A stretch of DNA of 64,000 bases, taken from NCBI GenBank assembly GCA_025210175.1, contig JAOASF010000182.1, positions 1 through 64,000 on the forward strand, written 5' to 3'. Below are positions 8,909-17,839 of the stretch, piece after piece. The stretch is from Crocinitomicaceae bacterium. GTDB taxonomy: Bacteria; Bacteroidota; Bacteroidia; Flavobacteriales_D; Crocinitomicaceae. The translations under genes were made by a program, and so were the position numbers. Within the stretch, counting starts at the first letter, position 1. Each line of letters opens with the position of its first letter. A model generated the notes under the pieces. It worked only from the letters and a program-made list of their open reading frames with translations, was not told where the DNA came from and searched no databases.

Positions 8909-9403
8909 TTAGAGGATGATTTGCATAAAAACGAGGTCGAGATAGCGATCAAATTTGAATCCTACTTCTCTTAAATGACCTGTTTTGGAGAAGCCCAATT
9001 TTTCGTGTAGACGTATGCTAGCCTCATTGTCAGCATCAATCCCGCCAATCAATACATGAACGTTTCTTCGTTTGGCCTCATTGAGTAATTCAGCAAGGAG
9101 TTTTTTTCCAATCCCTTTTCCCTGATGTTGCTCGTGTACGTATACTGAATGCTCCATGCTTTGATAAAACCCTTGCCAGCGGCGAAATTCACCATAGGAA
9201 CAAAAGCCAACAACAGTATTGTTTTCTGTTGCAACGAGAATGGGATGGTTGGATTCCCTTTTGGTTTTCCACCAGTTTTGCATGTCGTTTTCTGAGCGCA
9301 AATCGTAATCGTATACTGCAGTGGTATGCGCAATGGCATGATTTAATATTTCCCTGATTTGAGGCAAATCTTTTTGTTGGGCAAAGCGATAGGTTATTTC
9401 CAT
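8909..9403 (-). CDS. GNAT N-acetyltransferase, phosphinothricin-acetyltransferase-like
   Basis: The 164-residue protein has the GNAT fold: an N-terminal strand-helix (YRFAQQKDLPQIREILNHAI), VGFCSYGEFR, then the acetyl-CoA loop HQGKGIGKKLL, and a final LHEKLGFSKTGHLREVGFK. This pattern matches the Pat/Bar/MnaT group, which acetylates amino groups of methionine derivatives or phosphinothricin-like compounds. The true substrate is not evident. The start overlaps the end of oxyR by 10 bases, so translation is probably coupled to oxyR. Confidence 0.85.
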   Translation of the reverse strand: MEITYRFAQQKDLPQIREILNHAIAHTTAVYDYDLRSENDMQNWWKTKRESNHPILVATENNTVVGFCSYGEFRRWQGFYQSMEHSVYVHEQHQGKGIGKKLLAELLNEAKRRNVHVLIGGIDADNEASIRLHEKLGFSKTGHLREVGFKFDRYLDLVFMQIIL

Positions 9404-10323
9404 TTGATGCGCACGAATTGATTTTTTACATCTACACCTGCAGGAAGGGTAGATTGAATGCTATCTCTTAATCCTTCAATGAGGGCTTCTTTGGTGAAGC
9501 TATTGTGGACCACAATGCTCACTTCCCTTGTGGGTTGTGGGTCTGCAAAGCGACGGACATTTTTCTTGTATTCTTCTTTGGTAACTGCCAGTTCAGGTAC
9601 AAGGGTATAGCCTAAATTTTGTTGCACCAAATGCTTCAAGGCCTCGATGGAACCACTTTGAAAGGCAAATCCATGCCCGTACATTTCGGTTCTGCTTTGG
9701 CACAATTCCAAGGCTTGAGCGCGGAAACAATGGCCTTCTTCGAGAAGCAACAATTGATCGGGGTTTAGATCTTCAGGTGTTGGCAGTTTTTCAGTGAATT
9801 CAGTTGAGTTTTCGGGCAAATAAACCATAAAAGATTCATTGAACACAGGTATTTCTCGAATCCCTCTTTGGTCTACTGGAGTAACCAAAATCCCCAAATC
9901 AATCGTCCCTTTTTGCAAGGCTTCGAGCATTACTTCGGTTTGCTGTTCTTGGATGATAAGTTTCGTTTTGGGGTAGTGCTTGATGAAGTGTGGTAAAAAA
10001 AGTGGCAGTACGTACGGAGCCAAAGTAGGAATAATGGACAAGCGATATTCTCCTTCCATGGACTCTACTTCATCGGACACATAGGCTTTTAATTCATCTA
10101 TGTCGTGTAAAATTTGGCGTGCCTTACCGATAAAATATTCTCCTGCTGGAGTAGGAACCAAAGGTTTTTTGGTGCGTTCAAACAATTGAATGCCTATTTC
10201 TTCTTCGAGCTTCTTTACTTGCATGGTAAGTGTAGGTTGGGTCACAAAGCAACTTTCGGCAGCTTTCACGAAATGTCGATAATTGTCCAAAGCCACGATG
10301 TATTCCAATTGCTGAAGAGTCAT
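9394..10323 (-). CDS. oxyR: Hydrogen peroxide-sensing LysR-type regulator OxyR
   Basis: The 309-residue LysR-type regulator has an N-terminal winged helix-turn-helix (about 1-60; AAESCFVTQPTLTMQVKKLE) and a ligand-sensor domain. The sensor contains EEGHCFRAQALELC with Cys at 199 and 208, the same numbering as the redox pair of E. coli OxyR, which forms a disulfide when oxidised by peroxide. It is divergent from dps, a classic OxyR target, and the 94-base gap between them probably holds its operator. It leads an apparent operon with the acetyltransferase and DinB-like genes. Confidence 0.93.
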   Translation of the reverse strand: MTLQQLEYIVALDNYRHFVKAAESCFVTQPTLTMQVKKLEEEIGIQLFERTKKPLVPTPAGEYFIGKARQILHDIDELKAYVSDEVESMEGEYRLSIIPTLAPYVLPLFLPHFIKHYPKTKLIIQEQQTEVMLEALQKGTIDLGILVTPVDQRGIREIPVFNESFMVYLPENSTEFTEKLPTPEDLNPDQLLLLEEGHCFRAQALELCQSRTEMYGHGFAFQSGSIEALKHLVQQNLGYTLVPELAVTKEEYKKNVRRFADPQPTREVSIVVHNSFTKEALIEGLRDSIQSTLPAGVDVKNQFVRIKWK

Positions 10324-10358
10324 ATAAATAAATTTTATACGAATATAATAATTATTGA

Positions 10359-10390
10359 TTTGATTGATAGCCTGTCGTCCACCATCTTTG
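10359..10390 (+). promoter_or_regulatory. Probable dps promoter (TTTG - 20 - CATCTTTG)
   Basis: TTTG at 10359-10362 is followed after 20 bases by CATCTTTG at 10383-10390, which differs from TAnnTTTG at one position. It lies 27 bases before the dps ATG, in the gap shared with oxyR. OxyR control from this gap is inferred from gene order. Confidence 0.5.
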
Positions 10391-10417
10391 TAGAAGCAAA
10401 AACGAAAACAACGAAGA

Positions 10418-10876
10418 ATGGTAGAAGTAAAAGAAATGGAGAGAAAAGTAATCGCTGAGCAACTGAATGACTTGCTGGCTAATTATCAATTGATATACGG
10501 AAATGTACGAGGGTTTCACTGGAATGTAAAAGGGGAAAAATTCTTCGAGCTTCATGTAAAATTTGAGGAACTTTATAACGACTTATTTCTAAAAATTGAC
10601 GAACTTGCCGAAAGAATCCTCACACTGGGCTTTACGCCCGTTCACTCTTTCGATGATTATTTGGAAATGAGTGAAATACAAGCCACGAAAAATGTAAGTT
10701 CAGCCCGAGAAACGGTACAATCCGTTTTGGACGGTTTACTCATACTTTTATCCAAGCAGCGACAACTTTTGCGTTTGAGTGGAGATAAAGAAGACGAAGG
10801 AACGAGTGCACTAATGAGCGATTACATTCGCGAACAAGAGAAATTGGTTTGGATGTACAGGGCTTTTTTAAGTTAA
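10418..10876 (+). CDS. dps: Dps-family DNA-protecting ferritin-like protein
   Basis: The 152-residue protein has the Dps four-helix signature. The dinuclear ferroxidase ligands are in place: His34 in FHWNVKG, His46 in FFELHVKFEELY, and Asp61 and Glu65 in KIDELAERI. Dps forms 12-mers that oxidise Fe(II) with hydrogen peroxide and shield DNA. It is divergent from oxyR and its product would restrain iron brought in by the feo genes elsewhere in the window. The ATG at 10418 gives the expected length; a second Met lies six codons in. A strong terminator follows. Confidence 0.95.
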   Translation: MVEVKEMERKVIAEQLNDLLANYQLIYGNVRGFHWNVKGEKFFELHVKFEELYNDLFLKIDELAERILTLGFTPVHSFDDYLEMSEIQATKNVSSARETVQSVLDGLLILLSKQRQLLRLSGDKEDEGTSALMSDYIREQEKLVWMYRAFLS

Positions 10877-10894
10877 AAATGTACAAACAAAAGA

Positions 10895-10927
10895 AAACGG
10901 AGACCTAGTCAGGCCTCCGTTTTTTTA
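10895..10927. terminator. Bidirectional terminator between dps and pgk
   Basis: AACGGAGACC and GGCCTCCGTT form a stem with one mismatch around a six-base loop, followed by a T run on the plus strand. The minus strand also has a T-rich run after the stem, so it probably ends both convergent genes. Confidence 0.85.
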
Positions 10928-10944
10928 TTCAAAGTATTTTGTTT

Positions 10945-12138
10945 TTACTGGTTGATTGCCGCAATACCTGGTAGTTCAATTCCCTCCAAGTATTCTAACA
11001 TAGCTCCTCCACCTGTAGACACATACGATACCTGATCGGCGAGGTTGAATTGATTGATAGCGGCTACAGAATCTCCACCACCAATTAGAGAGAATGCTCC
11101 AGAGGCAGTTGCTTTGGCAATATCCTGAGCTACTGAAATTGTTCCTTGGGCAAAGTTCGACAATTCGAATACTCCCATGGGTCCATTCCACAAAATCAAT
11201 TTAGAATTCAACAAGATTTCTGTGCAATCTTTGCGTGTTTGTGCTCCCACATCCAAGCCCATCCATCCGTCTGGAATTTGGCGAATATCCACCTCTTGAG
11301 TATTGGCTCCGTTATCGAACTTATCGGCAGCAATGGCATCCACAGGAATGTAGATGTTCACCCCTTTGTCCTTTGCTTTTGAAAGGATGTTCTTCGCTGT
11401 ATCCAAATAATCATCTTCCACCAAAGAGCTTCCTACCTGTCCACCTTGAGCTTTCACGAAGGTAAAGGCCATACCACCACCTACTATTAAATTGTCGACT
11501 TTGTCCATCAACTTTTCGATAATGGTAATTTTTGATGACACTTTTGCACCACCAACGATTGCGGTAAGTGGTTTGTCGCTCGAGTTCAAAACCTTATCAA
11601 CACTTTCGATTTCTGCTTCAATCAAGAAACCAAACATTTTGTCGTTCGGGAAAAACTCTGCAATAATGGCCGTAGAAGCATGAGCACGATGGGCTGTACC
11701 AAAAGCATCGTTTACATAAACATCTCCGTGTTTCGCAAGCTTTTGAGCGAAGTCTTTATCTCCTTTCGTCTCCTCGCTGTAAAAACGAAGGTTTTCCAAC
11801 AACAAAACTTCACCAGCCTTCAAATCTGAACTTGCTTGAAAAGCTTCTTCTGAAATACAGTCGCTTACAAACTTTACTGACACACCTAGCACCTTTGACG
11901 TATGATCTACGATATGTTTAACTGAGTACTCTTGATCTTCTGCGCTTTTTGGTCTTCCCAAGTGCGTCATCAAAACAACAGACCCACCATTCTTCAAAAT
12001 GTGATCTATCGTTGGTTTTGCCGCGCGAATACGAGTATCGTCAGTAACTTCAAAACTTGTTTTGTCCAAAGGAACATTGAAGTCCACTCGAATTAACGCT
12101 CTTTTCTCCTTAAAATCGTAGGTGCTAATTTTTGCCAT
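10945..12138 (-). CDS. pgk: Phosphoglycerate kinase
   Basis: The 397-residue protein carries the PGK signature RALIRVDFNVPLD near the start, the substrate-binding HLGRPK near 60, and the nucleotide-binding C-terminal GGGDSVAAIN and STGGGAMLEYLEG. It makes ATP from 1,3-bisphosphoglycerate in glycolysis and runs in reverse in gluconeogenesis. I chose the ATG at 12138 (MAKISTYDFKEKR), which matches the family N-terminus; ten further in-frame codons upstream would contain its promoter box. It is a single-gene unit with a terminator downstream. Confidence 0.97.
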   Translation of the reverse strand: MAKISTYDFKEKRALIRVDFNVPLDKTSFEVTDDTRIRAAKPTIDHILKNGGSVVLMTHLGRPKSAEDQEYSVKHIVDHTSKVLGVSVKFVSDCISEEAFQASSDLKAGEVLLLENLRFYSEETKGDKDFAQKLAKHGDVYVNDAFGTAHRAHASTAIIAEFFPNDKMFGFLIEAEIESVDKVLNSSDKPLTAIVGGAKVSSKITIIEKLMDKVDNLIVGGGMAFTFVKAQGGQVGSSLVEDDYLDTAKNILSKAKDKGVNIYIPVDAIAADKFDNGANTQEVDIRQIPDGWMGLDVGAQTRKDCTEILLNSKLILWNGPMGVFELSNFAQGTISVAQDIAKATASGAFSLIGGGDSVAAINQFNLADQVSYVSTGGGAMLEYLEGIELPGIAAINQ

Positions 12139-12156
12139 TTTCTCAGATTTGATGCG

Positions 12157-12164
12157 CAAAATTA
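12157..12164 (-). promoter_or_regulatory. -7 box TAATTTTG of pgk
   Basis: Exact TAnnTTTG match on the minus strand, 18 bases before the chosen pgk ATG at 12138. It argues against the longer in-frame start near 12168. Confidence 0.55.
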
Positions 12165-12182
12165 GCAAATTCTGCTAGCTAT

Positions 12183-12515
12183 TTAGTGAGAAATAATCAG
12201 CTCGTGCTTGGCAAATTCCCCTTCGCTTCCTTCCCAGCGGACATGATAATTTCCCGCTTGCAGGGCACCGCAAAAGATTTGAAGACTTTCTGTAAGTGGC
12301 GTAATACATGTTTTCCAAACTTCTCGATTGTAATCGTCGGTTATGCGTAAAACGGTATTGCAGTCCTTGTGTTGATGAAACTGAACCAAAAGCGAATCCT
12401 TGCTCAAGCAGGTATTGAATAGACTAAAAGTGGAATCTTGACTTTCTTGACTGATGCCACACAAGGCGCTACTAAAGAGCAAAACAGTGGCTAAGAGTAG
12501 TTTGTAGTTTTTCAA
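12183..12515 (-). CDS. Small secreted protein of unknown function (TTG start)
   Basis: Starting at the TTG at 12515, the 110-residue product opens with a clean signal peptide (MKNYKLLLATVLLFSS) ending near CGISQ, followed by about 85 mostly polar residues with four cysteines. I recognise no family. The frame is open further up to an ATG at 12560, which would overlap the xseA start. However, a TATATTTG promoter box at 12536-12543 lies inside that extension, so the message should begin after it. The gene is divergent from xseA and lies upstream of pgk on the same strand. Confidence 0.6.
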   Translation of the reverse strand: MKNYKLLLATVLLFSSALCGISQESQDSTFSLFNTCLSKDSLLVQFHQHKDCNTVLRITDDYNREVWKTCITPLTESLQIFCGALQAGNYHVRWEGSEGEFAKHELIISH

Positions 12516-12535
12516 ATTCAGTAATTTAGTTGAAG

Positions 12536-12543
12536 CAAATATA
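12536..12543 (-). promoter_or_regulatory. -7 box TATATTTG of the small secreted protein
   Basis: Exact TAnnTTTG match, 20 bases before the TTG at 12515. It favours the short, signal-peptide start. Confidence 0.45.
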
Positions 12544-12558
12544 CGTCTTTCCTCAAAC

Positions 12559-14013
12559 ATGTCCGAACCCCAAGTTTTCAGTTTAAAGCAAGTTGTTTCC
12601 TCCATTCAAAAAACCTTTGAAGATCGTTACAAGCAAGCTTACTGGATCAAGGCGGAATTGCACAAACTGAATCATTACCCCAGCGGAAACTGTTTCCCCG
12701 AATTGGTTCAAAAAGAAGAAGACAAGATTGTGGCTCAATTGAACGGAACGATTTGGAAAGCAACATTTGATAAAATCAATCGCCGTTTTGCCGAAGTCGT
12801 AAAGGAGCCATTGAAGGAAGGAACAACCGTTTTATTGTTGGGTAGAATTCAATTCAATCCCATTTACGGCGTGAGTCTGCTCATCCTTGACATAGACCCC
12901 AACTTCACCCTTGGAGCCTTGCAAAAAGAAAAGGATGAAACCCTAAATACTCTGCAAAAGGAGGGAATATTGAACCGAAATCAATCATTGAGTTTTCCGG
13001 TTTTACCCAAAAGAATTGCCGTGATATCCGCCGCTTCCTCGAAGGGTTTATCCGATTTTCGCCAAGTGCTGGATCAAAACGACCGAGGTTATGTCTTCGT
13101 GACTCATTTGTTTCAAGCTTACTTACAAGGAGATGCGGCTGTGGACAGTATTCAGCGGCAGCTCCAAAAGATAGAGCAGCACAAGGAATTATTTGATTGT
13201 GTTGTAATTGTACGCGGTGGTGGAGGTGAGGCGGGCATGACCTGTTATAATAACCTTCACCTGTGCAGGGCCATTGCTACTTTTCCCTTGCCTATACTAA
13301 CGGGTATCGGACATTCAACGAACATGACGGTTGCTGAAATGATTGCGTATCGCAACGGGATCACGCCAACAGAATTAGCTGAAATGTTGATTCGCTGCTT
13401 CCGCGATTTTGACGACCCTTTGCGAAGTTTGGAGGATCAACTCAAACGATTGAGTGTCGACCGAATACAAGATGCAAAGGAGGAATGGAAGAAACAGCGC
13501 GACATGATTCGAATTTATGCCAGTTCATTTTTGCAAAAACATCAACTCGAGAATAGAATTCTGAGGCAAATCTTGAAAGAACAAGCAGTGCTTCAAGTGG
13601 AAAGAAGTCGCAAGTCATTGGTTCATTTACAAGGGCAATTGCGCGATTCTGGAAAGGGATTTTTAGCTCAAGAAAGATTGAAATGGAAACAGTTGGACAA
13701 GGATTTTTCCCTCGGTTTGGCGCTGCGAATTCAAAACGAACATCAACTATTGGATCAAAACTTAAAGGAACTGAAGCGAACCAGCAGTCGATTGGTTGAA
13801 GCAGAAAATAAAAACCTGCTTCAAGTGGAAAGACAGGTAAAGTCCATGAGTCCCGATCAAGTTCTCAAAAGAGGTTTTTCCATTACGCTGTTGAACGGGC
13901 AATTAATTGGCCCAGAAAACAAGGCGAAGGAAGGGAGCAAAATCCTAACTTTAACGGCAAATCAAGATTTCGAAAGCACCATCACCAAGATTCAAGAAAA
14001 AAATGGCAAATAA
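12559..14013 (+). CDS. xseA: Exodeoxyribonuclease VII large subunit
   Basis: The 484-residue protein has an N-terminal OB-fold (about 1-100; YWIKAELHKLNHYPSGNCF), then the catalytic domain with AVISAASSKGLSDF, DCVVIVRGGGGEAGM and PILTGIGHSTN, and a long helical C-terminal part that carries the small subunits. It ends in VLKRGFSITLLNG, typical of XseA. With XseB it degrades single-stranded DNA from both ends during repair. Its end overlaps xseB by 11 bases, so the two are translationally coupled. Confidence 0.96.
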   Translation: MSEPQVFSLKQVVSSIQKTFEDRYKQAYWIKAELHKLNHYPSGNCFPELVQKEEDKIVAQLNGTIWKATFDKINRRFAEVVKEPLKEGTTVLLLGRIQFNPIYGVSLLILDIDPNFTLGALQKEKDETLNTLQKEGILNRNQSLSFPVLPKRIAVISAASSKGLSDFRQVLDQNDRGYVFVTHLFQAYLQGDAAVDSIQRQLQKIEQHKELFDCVVIVRGGGGEAGMTCYNNLHLCRAIATFPLPILTGIGHSTNMTVAEMIAYRNGITPTELAEMLIRCFRDFDDPLRSLEDQLKRLSVDRIQDAKEEWKKQRDMIRIYASSFLQKHQLENRILRQILKEQAVLQVERSRKSLVHLQGQLRDSGKGFLAQERLKWKQLDKDFSLGLALRIQNEHQLLDQNLKELKRTSSRLVEAENKNLLQVERQVKSMSPDQVLKRGFSITLLNGQLIGPENKAKEGSKILTLTANQDFESTITKIQEKNGK

Positions 14014-14197
14014 AATATCTTACGACAAAGCATTTGAGGAACTACAGAAAATTGTCACCGATATGGAAGACGGTGAAATAGGTGTGGATGTATTGTCCGA
14101 AAAAGTAAAGCGAGCCTCTGAATTGATCAAAATTTGCAAGGAAAAACTGACTTCAACGGAAGACGATATTCAAAAGATTTTGAAGGATTTGGATTAA
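14003..14197 (+). CDS. xseB: Exodeoxyribonuclease VII small subunit
   Basis: The 64-residue helical protein matches the XseB pattern: SYDKAFEELQKIVTDMEDGE followed by LSEKVKRASELIKICKEKL. Several copies bind along the coiled-coil arms of XseA and are needed for nuclease activity. Its start lies inside the end of xseA (11-base overlap). Confidence 0.95.
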   Translation: MANKISYDKAFEELQKIVTDMEDGEIGVDVLSEKVKRASELIKICKEKLTSTEDDIQKILKDLD

Positions 14198-14203
14198 ATA
14201 CTT

Positions 14204-14234
14204 TTTGCAAAATCGGAAATTGCAAATAGCTTTA
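14204..14234 (+). promoter_or_regulatory. Promoter of the lipoprotein gene (TTTG - 19 - TAGCTTTA)
   Basis: TTTG at 14204-14207 and TAGCTTTA at 14227-14234 (one mismatch to TAnnTTTG) are 19 bases apart, the expected spacing. The next ATG is at 14258. The following gene can therefore be expressed apart from xseAB. Confidence 0.5.
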
Positions 14235-14257
14235 GGCATTCGATTAACCGATACAAC

Positions 14258-14914
14258 ATGCTATTTCGATTGACACTAACTACGCTTCTTTTGGCCCTAT
14301 CCTTAGGGTGTTCAAAGTATAAAAAAGAAAAATGGGTCATCGAGGGAACACTTTACCAAGATTGTGACCTCCAAATCCCCTTCGAAGGACACGAAGTGGA
14401 TGTTCGCTATTTCTACCGGAAGACATTAAGAAGGTTGAATTATTCGGCATCAACCAGCACAACTAACACAGGATATTTTAAAATTGAGTACGAGTCTGAA
14501 AAGAAACAAGCGGAGGATATGCAAATCATGGGCATTGAGGTTCCCTACAGACAAAACATTGATCTAGGCAGTTTTTCCAAACAAATTAATGCTTCAATCC
14601 AACTAAAGTTAACCAATGGTGAAAAGTTGACCAATAAGGATACGGTGGTTGTTTTTTTATCGGAAAATTTCAATACCACTGGATTTATTAAAATTCCCGG
14701 TCCTTTCACTTCGGTAGATTTGGGTACGTACCCATTGGTTCAGGCACGCAAAAATATTCAGTGGAAGAATGGCACCCTAGGCATTGAAGTGCCAATTAGG
14801 TATACCCTTTACAACAATAATGAAAAGAAGCGAATCGACTTTAAAGAGAGCTTTTTTATCACTACATGTGGGACCAATCAGCAAATGGTTATTACCAATT
14901 ATATAAAACCCTGA
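14258..14914 (+). CDS. Lipoprotein of unknown function
   Basis: The 218-residue product has a short signal peptide ending in the lipobox LSLGC, with the lipidated Cys at 18. The mature part is predicted beta-rich and starts WVIEGTLYQDCDLQIP, which resembles the opening of carboxypeptidase-like regulatory folds. I cannot name a family. It has its own promoter after xseB and a terminator right after its stop, so it is probably a single-gene unit. Confidence 0.7.
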   Translation: MLFRLTLTTLLLALSLGCSKYKKEKWVIEGTLYQDCDLQIPFEGHEVDVRYFYRKTLRRLNYSASTSTTNTGYFKIEYESEKKQAEDMQIMGIEVPYRQNIDLGSFSKQINASIQLKLTNGEKLTNKDTVVVFLSENFNTTGFIKIPGPFTSVDLGTYPLVQARKNIQWKNGTLGIEVPIRYTLYNNNEKKRIDFKESFFITTCGTNQQMVITNYIKP

Positions 14915-14938
14915 CGTCACAGACATCAGGGCTTTTTG
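14905..14938. terminator. Terminator between the lipoprotein and S9 peptidase genes
   Basis: CCCTGACGTC and GACATCAGGG form a 10-base stem with one mismatch and an ACA loop, followed by CTTTTTG on the plus strand. An A-rich run before the stem could also let it end the convergent peptidase transcript. Confidence 0.85.
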
Positions 14939-14953
14939 TTTATAAGATTATTC

Positions 14954-17779
14954 CTAGTTCTCTTCTTCTTCGATCAACTCGTAACGGAGTTCCTTCCCTT
15001 TAACTGTTGCGGGTAGTCCATCTACTAACCAACGTGGGGCTGGCTGTTCCAACAAATAATGGTCGAAAAACTGACGCATGCGCAAACTCAAATCTCGTCT
15101 GTTGGCATCCTTCATCAGGTTGTGGTCATCCCCATTGTAGTTCAACATCCAGCATGGTTTACCAAGACGCTTCATTCCCGTAAACAATTCTATTCCCTGA
15201 TACCATGGAACGGCTCCATCTTCGTCATTGTGCATGATCAACAAAGGAGTTTCCACCTTCGGTAAATGGAACAAGGGCGAATTTTCAATGTACAATTCAG
15301 GTGCCTCCCAAATGGTTTTACCAATTCGCGATTGCGTTTTTTCGTATTGGAATTGACGGTTCAAACCACTTCCCCAACGGATACCTCCGTAGGCAGAAAA
15401 CATGTTGGCCACAGGTGCACCCGCCATAGCAGCCGCGTACCTATCGGTCATGGTTACCAGTTGAGCCGTTTGATATCCACCCCAACTTTGTCCTTGAAGT
15501 CCCATGCGTGTAGAATCGATATTGGGGTACAAGGCCAAGGCAGCATCTGTTGCTCCCATTATACAATTGTAAGCGCCTCTAGCTGGGTAACCTGGCTTGT
15601 ATCGAATGTCTGGAATTAATACAACATATCCTGCCGAAGCATATTCTGTCGGGTAAATAATTGAAGCGGTTGGACGGGGTGAATAATGCCCATGGAAACG
15701 GTCGGTGTACAATTCGTAATAGTACACGATCATGGGGTATTCTTTCGCAGAATCGAAATCTTCCGGACGGTACAAGAGTGCCTGCAATTTTTGTCCATCT
15801 CTACTGGTATAATCGATGATTTCAACCTTGGCCCAATTGTAATCACTCTGCTGTGGGTTGGTAACGGAAATTCGTTTTTCGTTCTTAAAAGTCAAATCTG
15901 TTAAAAAGGCTTCTGGATACAATTCAAGACTAGATTTGCGAATTAGTACCTGATCACTTTTATCTGCCTTTTCGACTACATTGATTGCATGTGGGGTGCG
16001 GTACAATAATTTCATATCAAAGGAACCGTTGTTCTCAGTCCAAGAATATATCATTTCATCCTTGGTGCGTTTGTCGGTGCCCATTAGATAAATATTCTGC
16101 GATTCTACATAAACAGAATCTCTCGACCACTCTTTGAATCGCAATTCCACTTGGTTCTTTTTTCCGAATGTATTGGTTGCTGAAACCAACTTCTTGGTAG
16201 TGAAATCGTATTTCCATATATCAAATTCTGAAGTAATGTAGGCGGCAGTTTCATCACGGTTATAACCATAAATTCCGTAAGGGTAGGGAGTAAATGGCAT
16301 TCCGTTGTTGTCTGATTGAAAATTGATGGAATCGGCACCGCAAGTCATGCAAAAGTCTTCCTTGCTTGCTACATCCATGTAGCGTTGTTTTTGACTCGCT
16401 TCGTCAAAATAGGTATACCAGCGACCGGTAGGAGAGAGTGATCCCCCCATTCCTACAGCTTTCTTTATCAATTGTTTTTCGCCTGTTTCAATATGAATCA
16501 GATAATGGTCCTCCAGATTGGGAACGGTCCAATTATAGGTTTGTTGATAGGGCAAAACATTGCTCCCCAAAAGGTATTTACCTTTCAGATTGGTATTGGC
16601 ATAGGTTTTTATACTGTCGTTTTCCAATTGGCTCAAAACAAAAGTTTTCATGTTGAGAGCATAAAGATCACTCGCCGCTAGGTCTCTTCGTTTGGATAAT
16701 AATTGCTGGGGCTGTAAGCGCTTATCTTGATAATGCCAAATATCCAAAACGGGTTTTTCGGAAGCAAGCAAACTATCTTCCGCTTCTTCTTCGTTCATGG
16801 CAGCAACCCCAAAATAGAGGTATTGTCCATCCTTGGTAAAAAGCAAACTCTGGTGTTCGCTTGGCATTCTTCCCGAACCGATTTCCATGTTGTTGGAGTC
16901 TAATGTCGAGTAACGCTTATCGTCTTTCAGGTCATACAAATACAAGCTGTAGTTTTTTGCTTTTGACGTATCTGCTGTTGCCAAGTAAGCAATGATATTT
17001 TCATTTGGAGAGAATGAGATTTTCGGAAACTTACTTGATGTAGTATCCAAAACGGTTTCTTTTTTATCTCTCAAATTCAAAGCAATTAGTTTGAAATGCT
17101 CGTCTTTGTCAATTTTTTGTTGGGTGATGTAATACAAGAACTTGGCAGAATCACCAATGCTGAAATCTGTCACATCTTTTACGCTCATGGAATAGTCTGA
17201 AGCAGGGTTAAAGATGTACATCAATTTTCCAGAAGAAGTAACTTTTGGTGCAGGCTTTTCATCCTTCTTTTTCTTCTTTTTGAAAAGACCTTTTTTCTTT
17301 TTGGGCTCCTCTTTTTTCTCGACATAATTGCTGTCGATGCTGTAGACCATCCATCCACCTTTTGAACTGTAATCGACCGATTTCAATTTTGGAATTTCAG
17401 TCATTTTCATGTCCGCCAAACGAATTACCACAAGTGTGTCTTTGGGCCAAAGTTTCTTGTCAACCTTCTTCAATTCACAGGTTCGGAGTGTATCAAAACC
17501 TGCGGTTCTGATGAAACTGAAATAACTTTCGTCGTCTGAAATGAACGCTTTTTCTCCTCTAGGAAAAGAGTCTAAAACGGCGGTTTGGGTATTGTATAAA
17601 TACAAGTAACCATCTCCTCGATGCGGGTTAATTTCGTAGGTGATGAAATTTCCTTTGGAAGAAATCTTCTGACGAGATAGGCTTTTCCAATCACTGTATA
17701 CGGTGTGATCCAACTTTTTCTTTTCTTGACCCCAAGCGGCAAAAGTCACAAGGGTTAATAGGGCGACAAAAATTTTCAT
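14954..17779 (-). CDS. Secreted S9-family peptidase (prolyl oligopeptidase / dipeptidyl-peptidase-like)
   Basis: The 941-residue protein has a signal peptide (MKIFVALLTLVTFAAWGQ), a long WD/propeller-like part, and a C-terminal alpha/beta-hydrolase domain. The catalytic triad is visible: Ser in GQSWGGYQTA, Asp in HNDEDGAVPW and His in GDDHNLM. S9 enzymes cleave after proline or alanine in peptides; a periplasmic or surface role in peptide use is likely. An odd feature is a lysine-rich insertion at about 154-179 in the propeller part. It is convergent with the lipoprotein gene. Confidence 0.92.
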   Translation of the reverse strand: MKIFVALLTLVTFAAWGQEKKKLDHTVYSDWKSLSRQKISSKGNFITYEINPHRGDGYLYLYNTQTAVLDSFPRGEKAFISDDESYFSFIRTAGFDTLRTCELKKVDKKLWPKDTLVVIRLADMKMTEIPKLKSVDYSSKGGWMVYSIDSNYVEKKEEPKKKKGLFKKKKKKDEKPAPKVTSSGKLMYIFNPASDYSMSVKDVTDFSIGDSAKFLYYITQQKIDKDEHFKLIALNLRDKKETVLDTTSSKFPKISFSPNENIIAYLATADTSKAKNYSLYLYDLKDDKRYSTLDSNNMEIGSGRMPSEHQSLLFTKDGQYLYFGVAAMNEEEAEDSLLASEKPVLDIWHYQDKRLQPQQLLSKRRDLAASDLYALNMKTFVLSQLENDSIKTYANTNLKGKYLLGSNVLPYQQTYNWTVPNLEDHYLIHIETGEKQLIKKAVGMGGSLSPTGRWYTYFDEASQKQRYMDVASKEDFCMTCGADSINFQSDNNGMPFTPYPYGIYGYNRDETAAYITSEFDIWKYDFTTKKLVSATNTFGKKNQVELRFKEWSRDSVYVESQNIYLMGTDKRTKDEMIYSWTENNGSFDMKLLYRTPHAINVVEKADKSDQVLIRKSSLELYPEAFLTDLTFKNEKRISVTNPQQSDYNWAKVEIIDYTSRDGQKLQALLYRPEDFDSAKEYPMIVYYYELYTDRFHGHYSPRPTASIIYPTEYASAGYVVLIPDIRYKPGYPARGAYNCIMGATDAALALYPNIDSTRMGLQGQSWGGYQTAQLVTMTDRYAAAMAGAPVANMFSAYGGIRWGSGLNRQFQYEKTQSRIGKTIWEAPELYIENSPLFHLPKVETPLLIMHNDEDGAVPWYQGIELFTGMKRLGKPCWMLNYNGDDHNLMKDANRRDLSLRMRQFFDHYLLEQPAPRWLVDGLPATVKGKELRYELIEEEEN

Positions 17780-17839
17780 TTGCTAATTAATTGTCCCACA
17801 AGATAAGTATTCACTTCAGTTTGTACCTCGTCCCCCAGC

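Noticed and set aside
12516-12605. A longer N-terminus for the small secreted protein, overlapping xseA
   Set aside because: It would place a promoter box inside the gene and bury the signal peptide.
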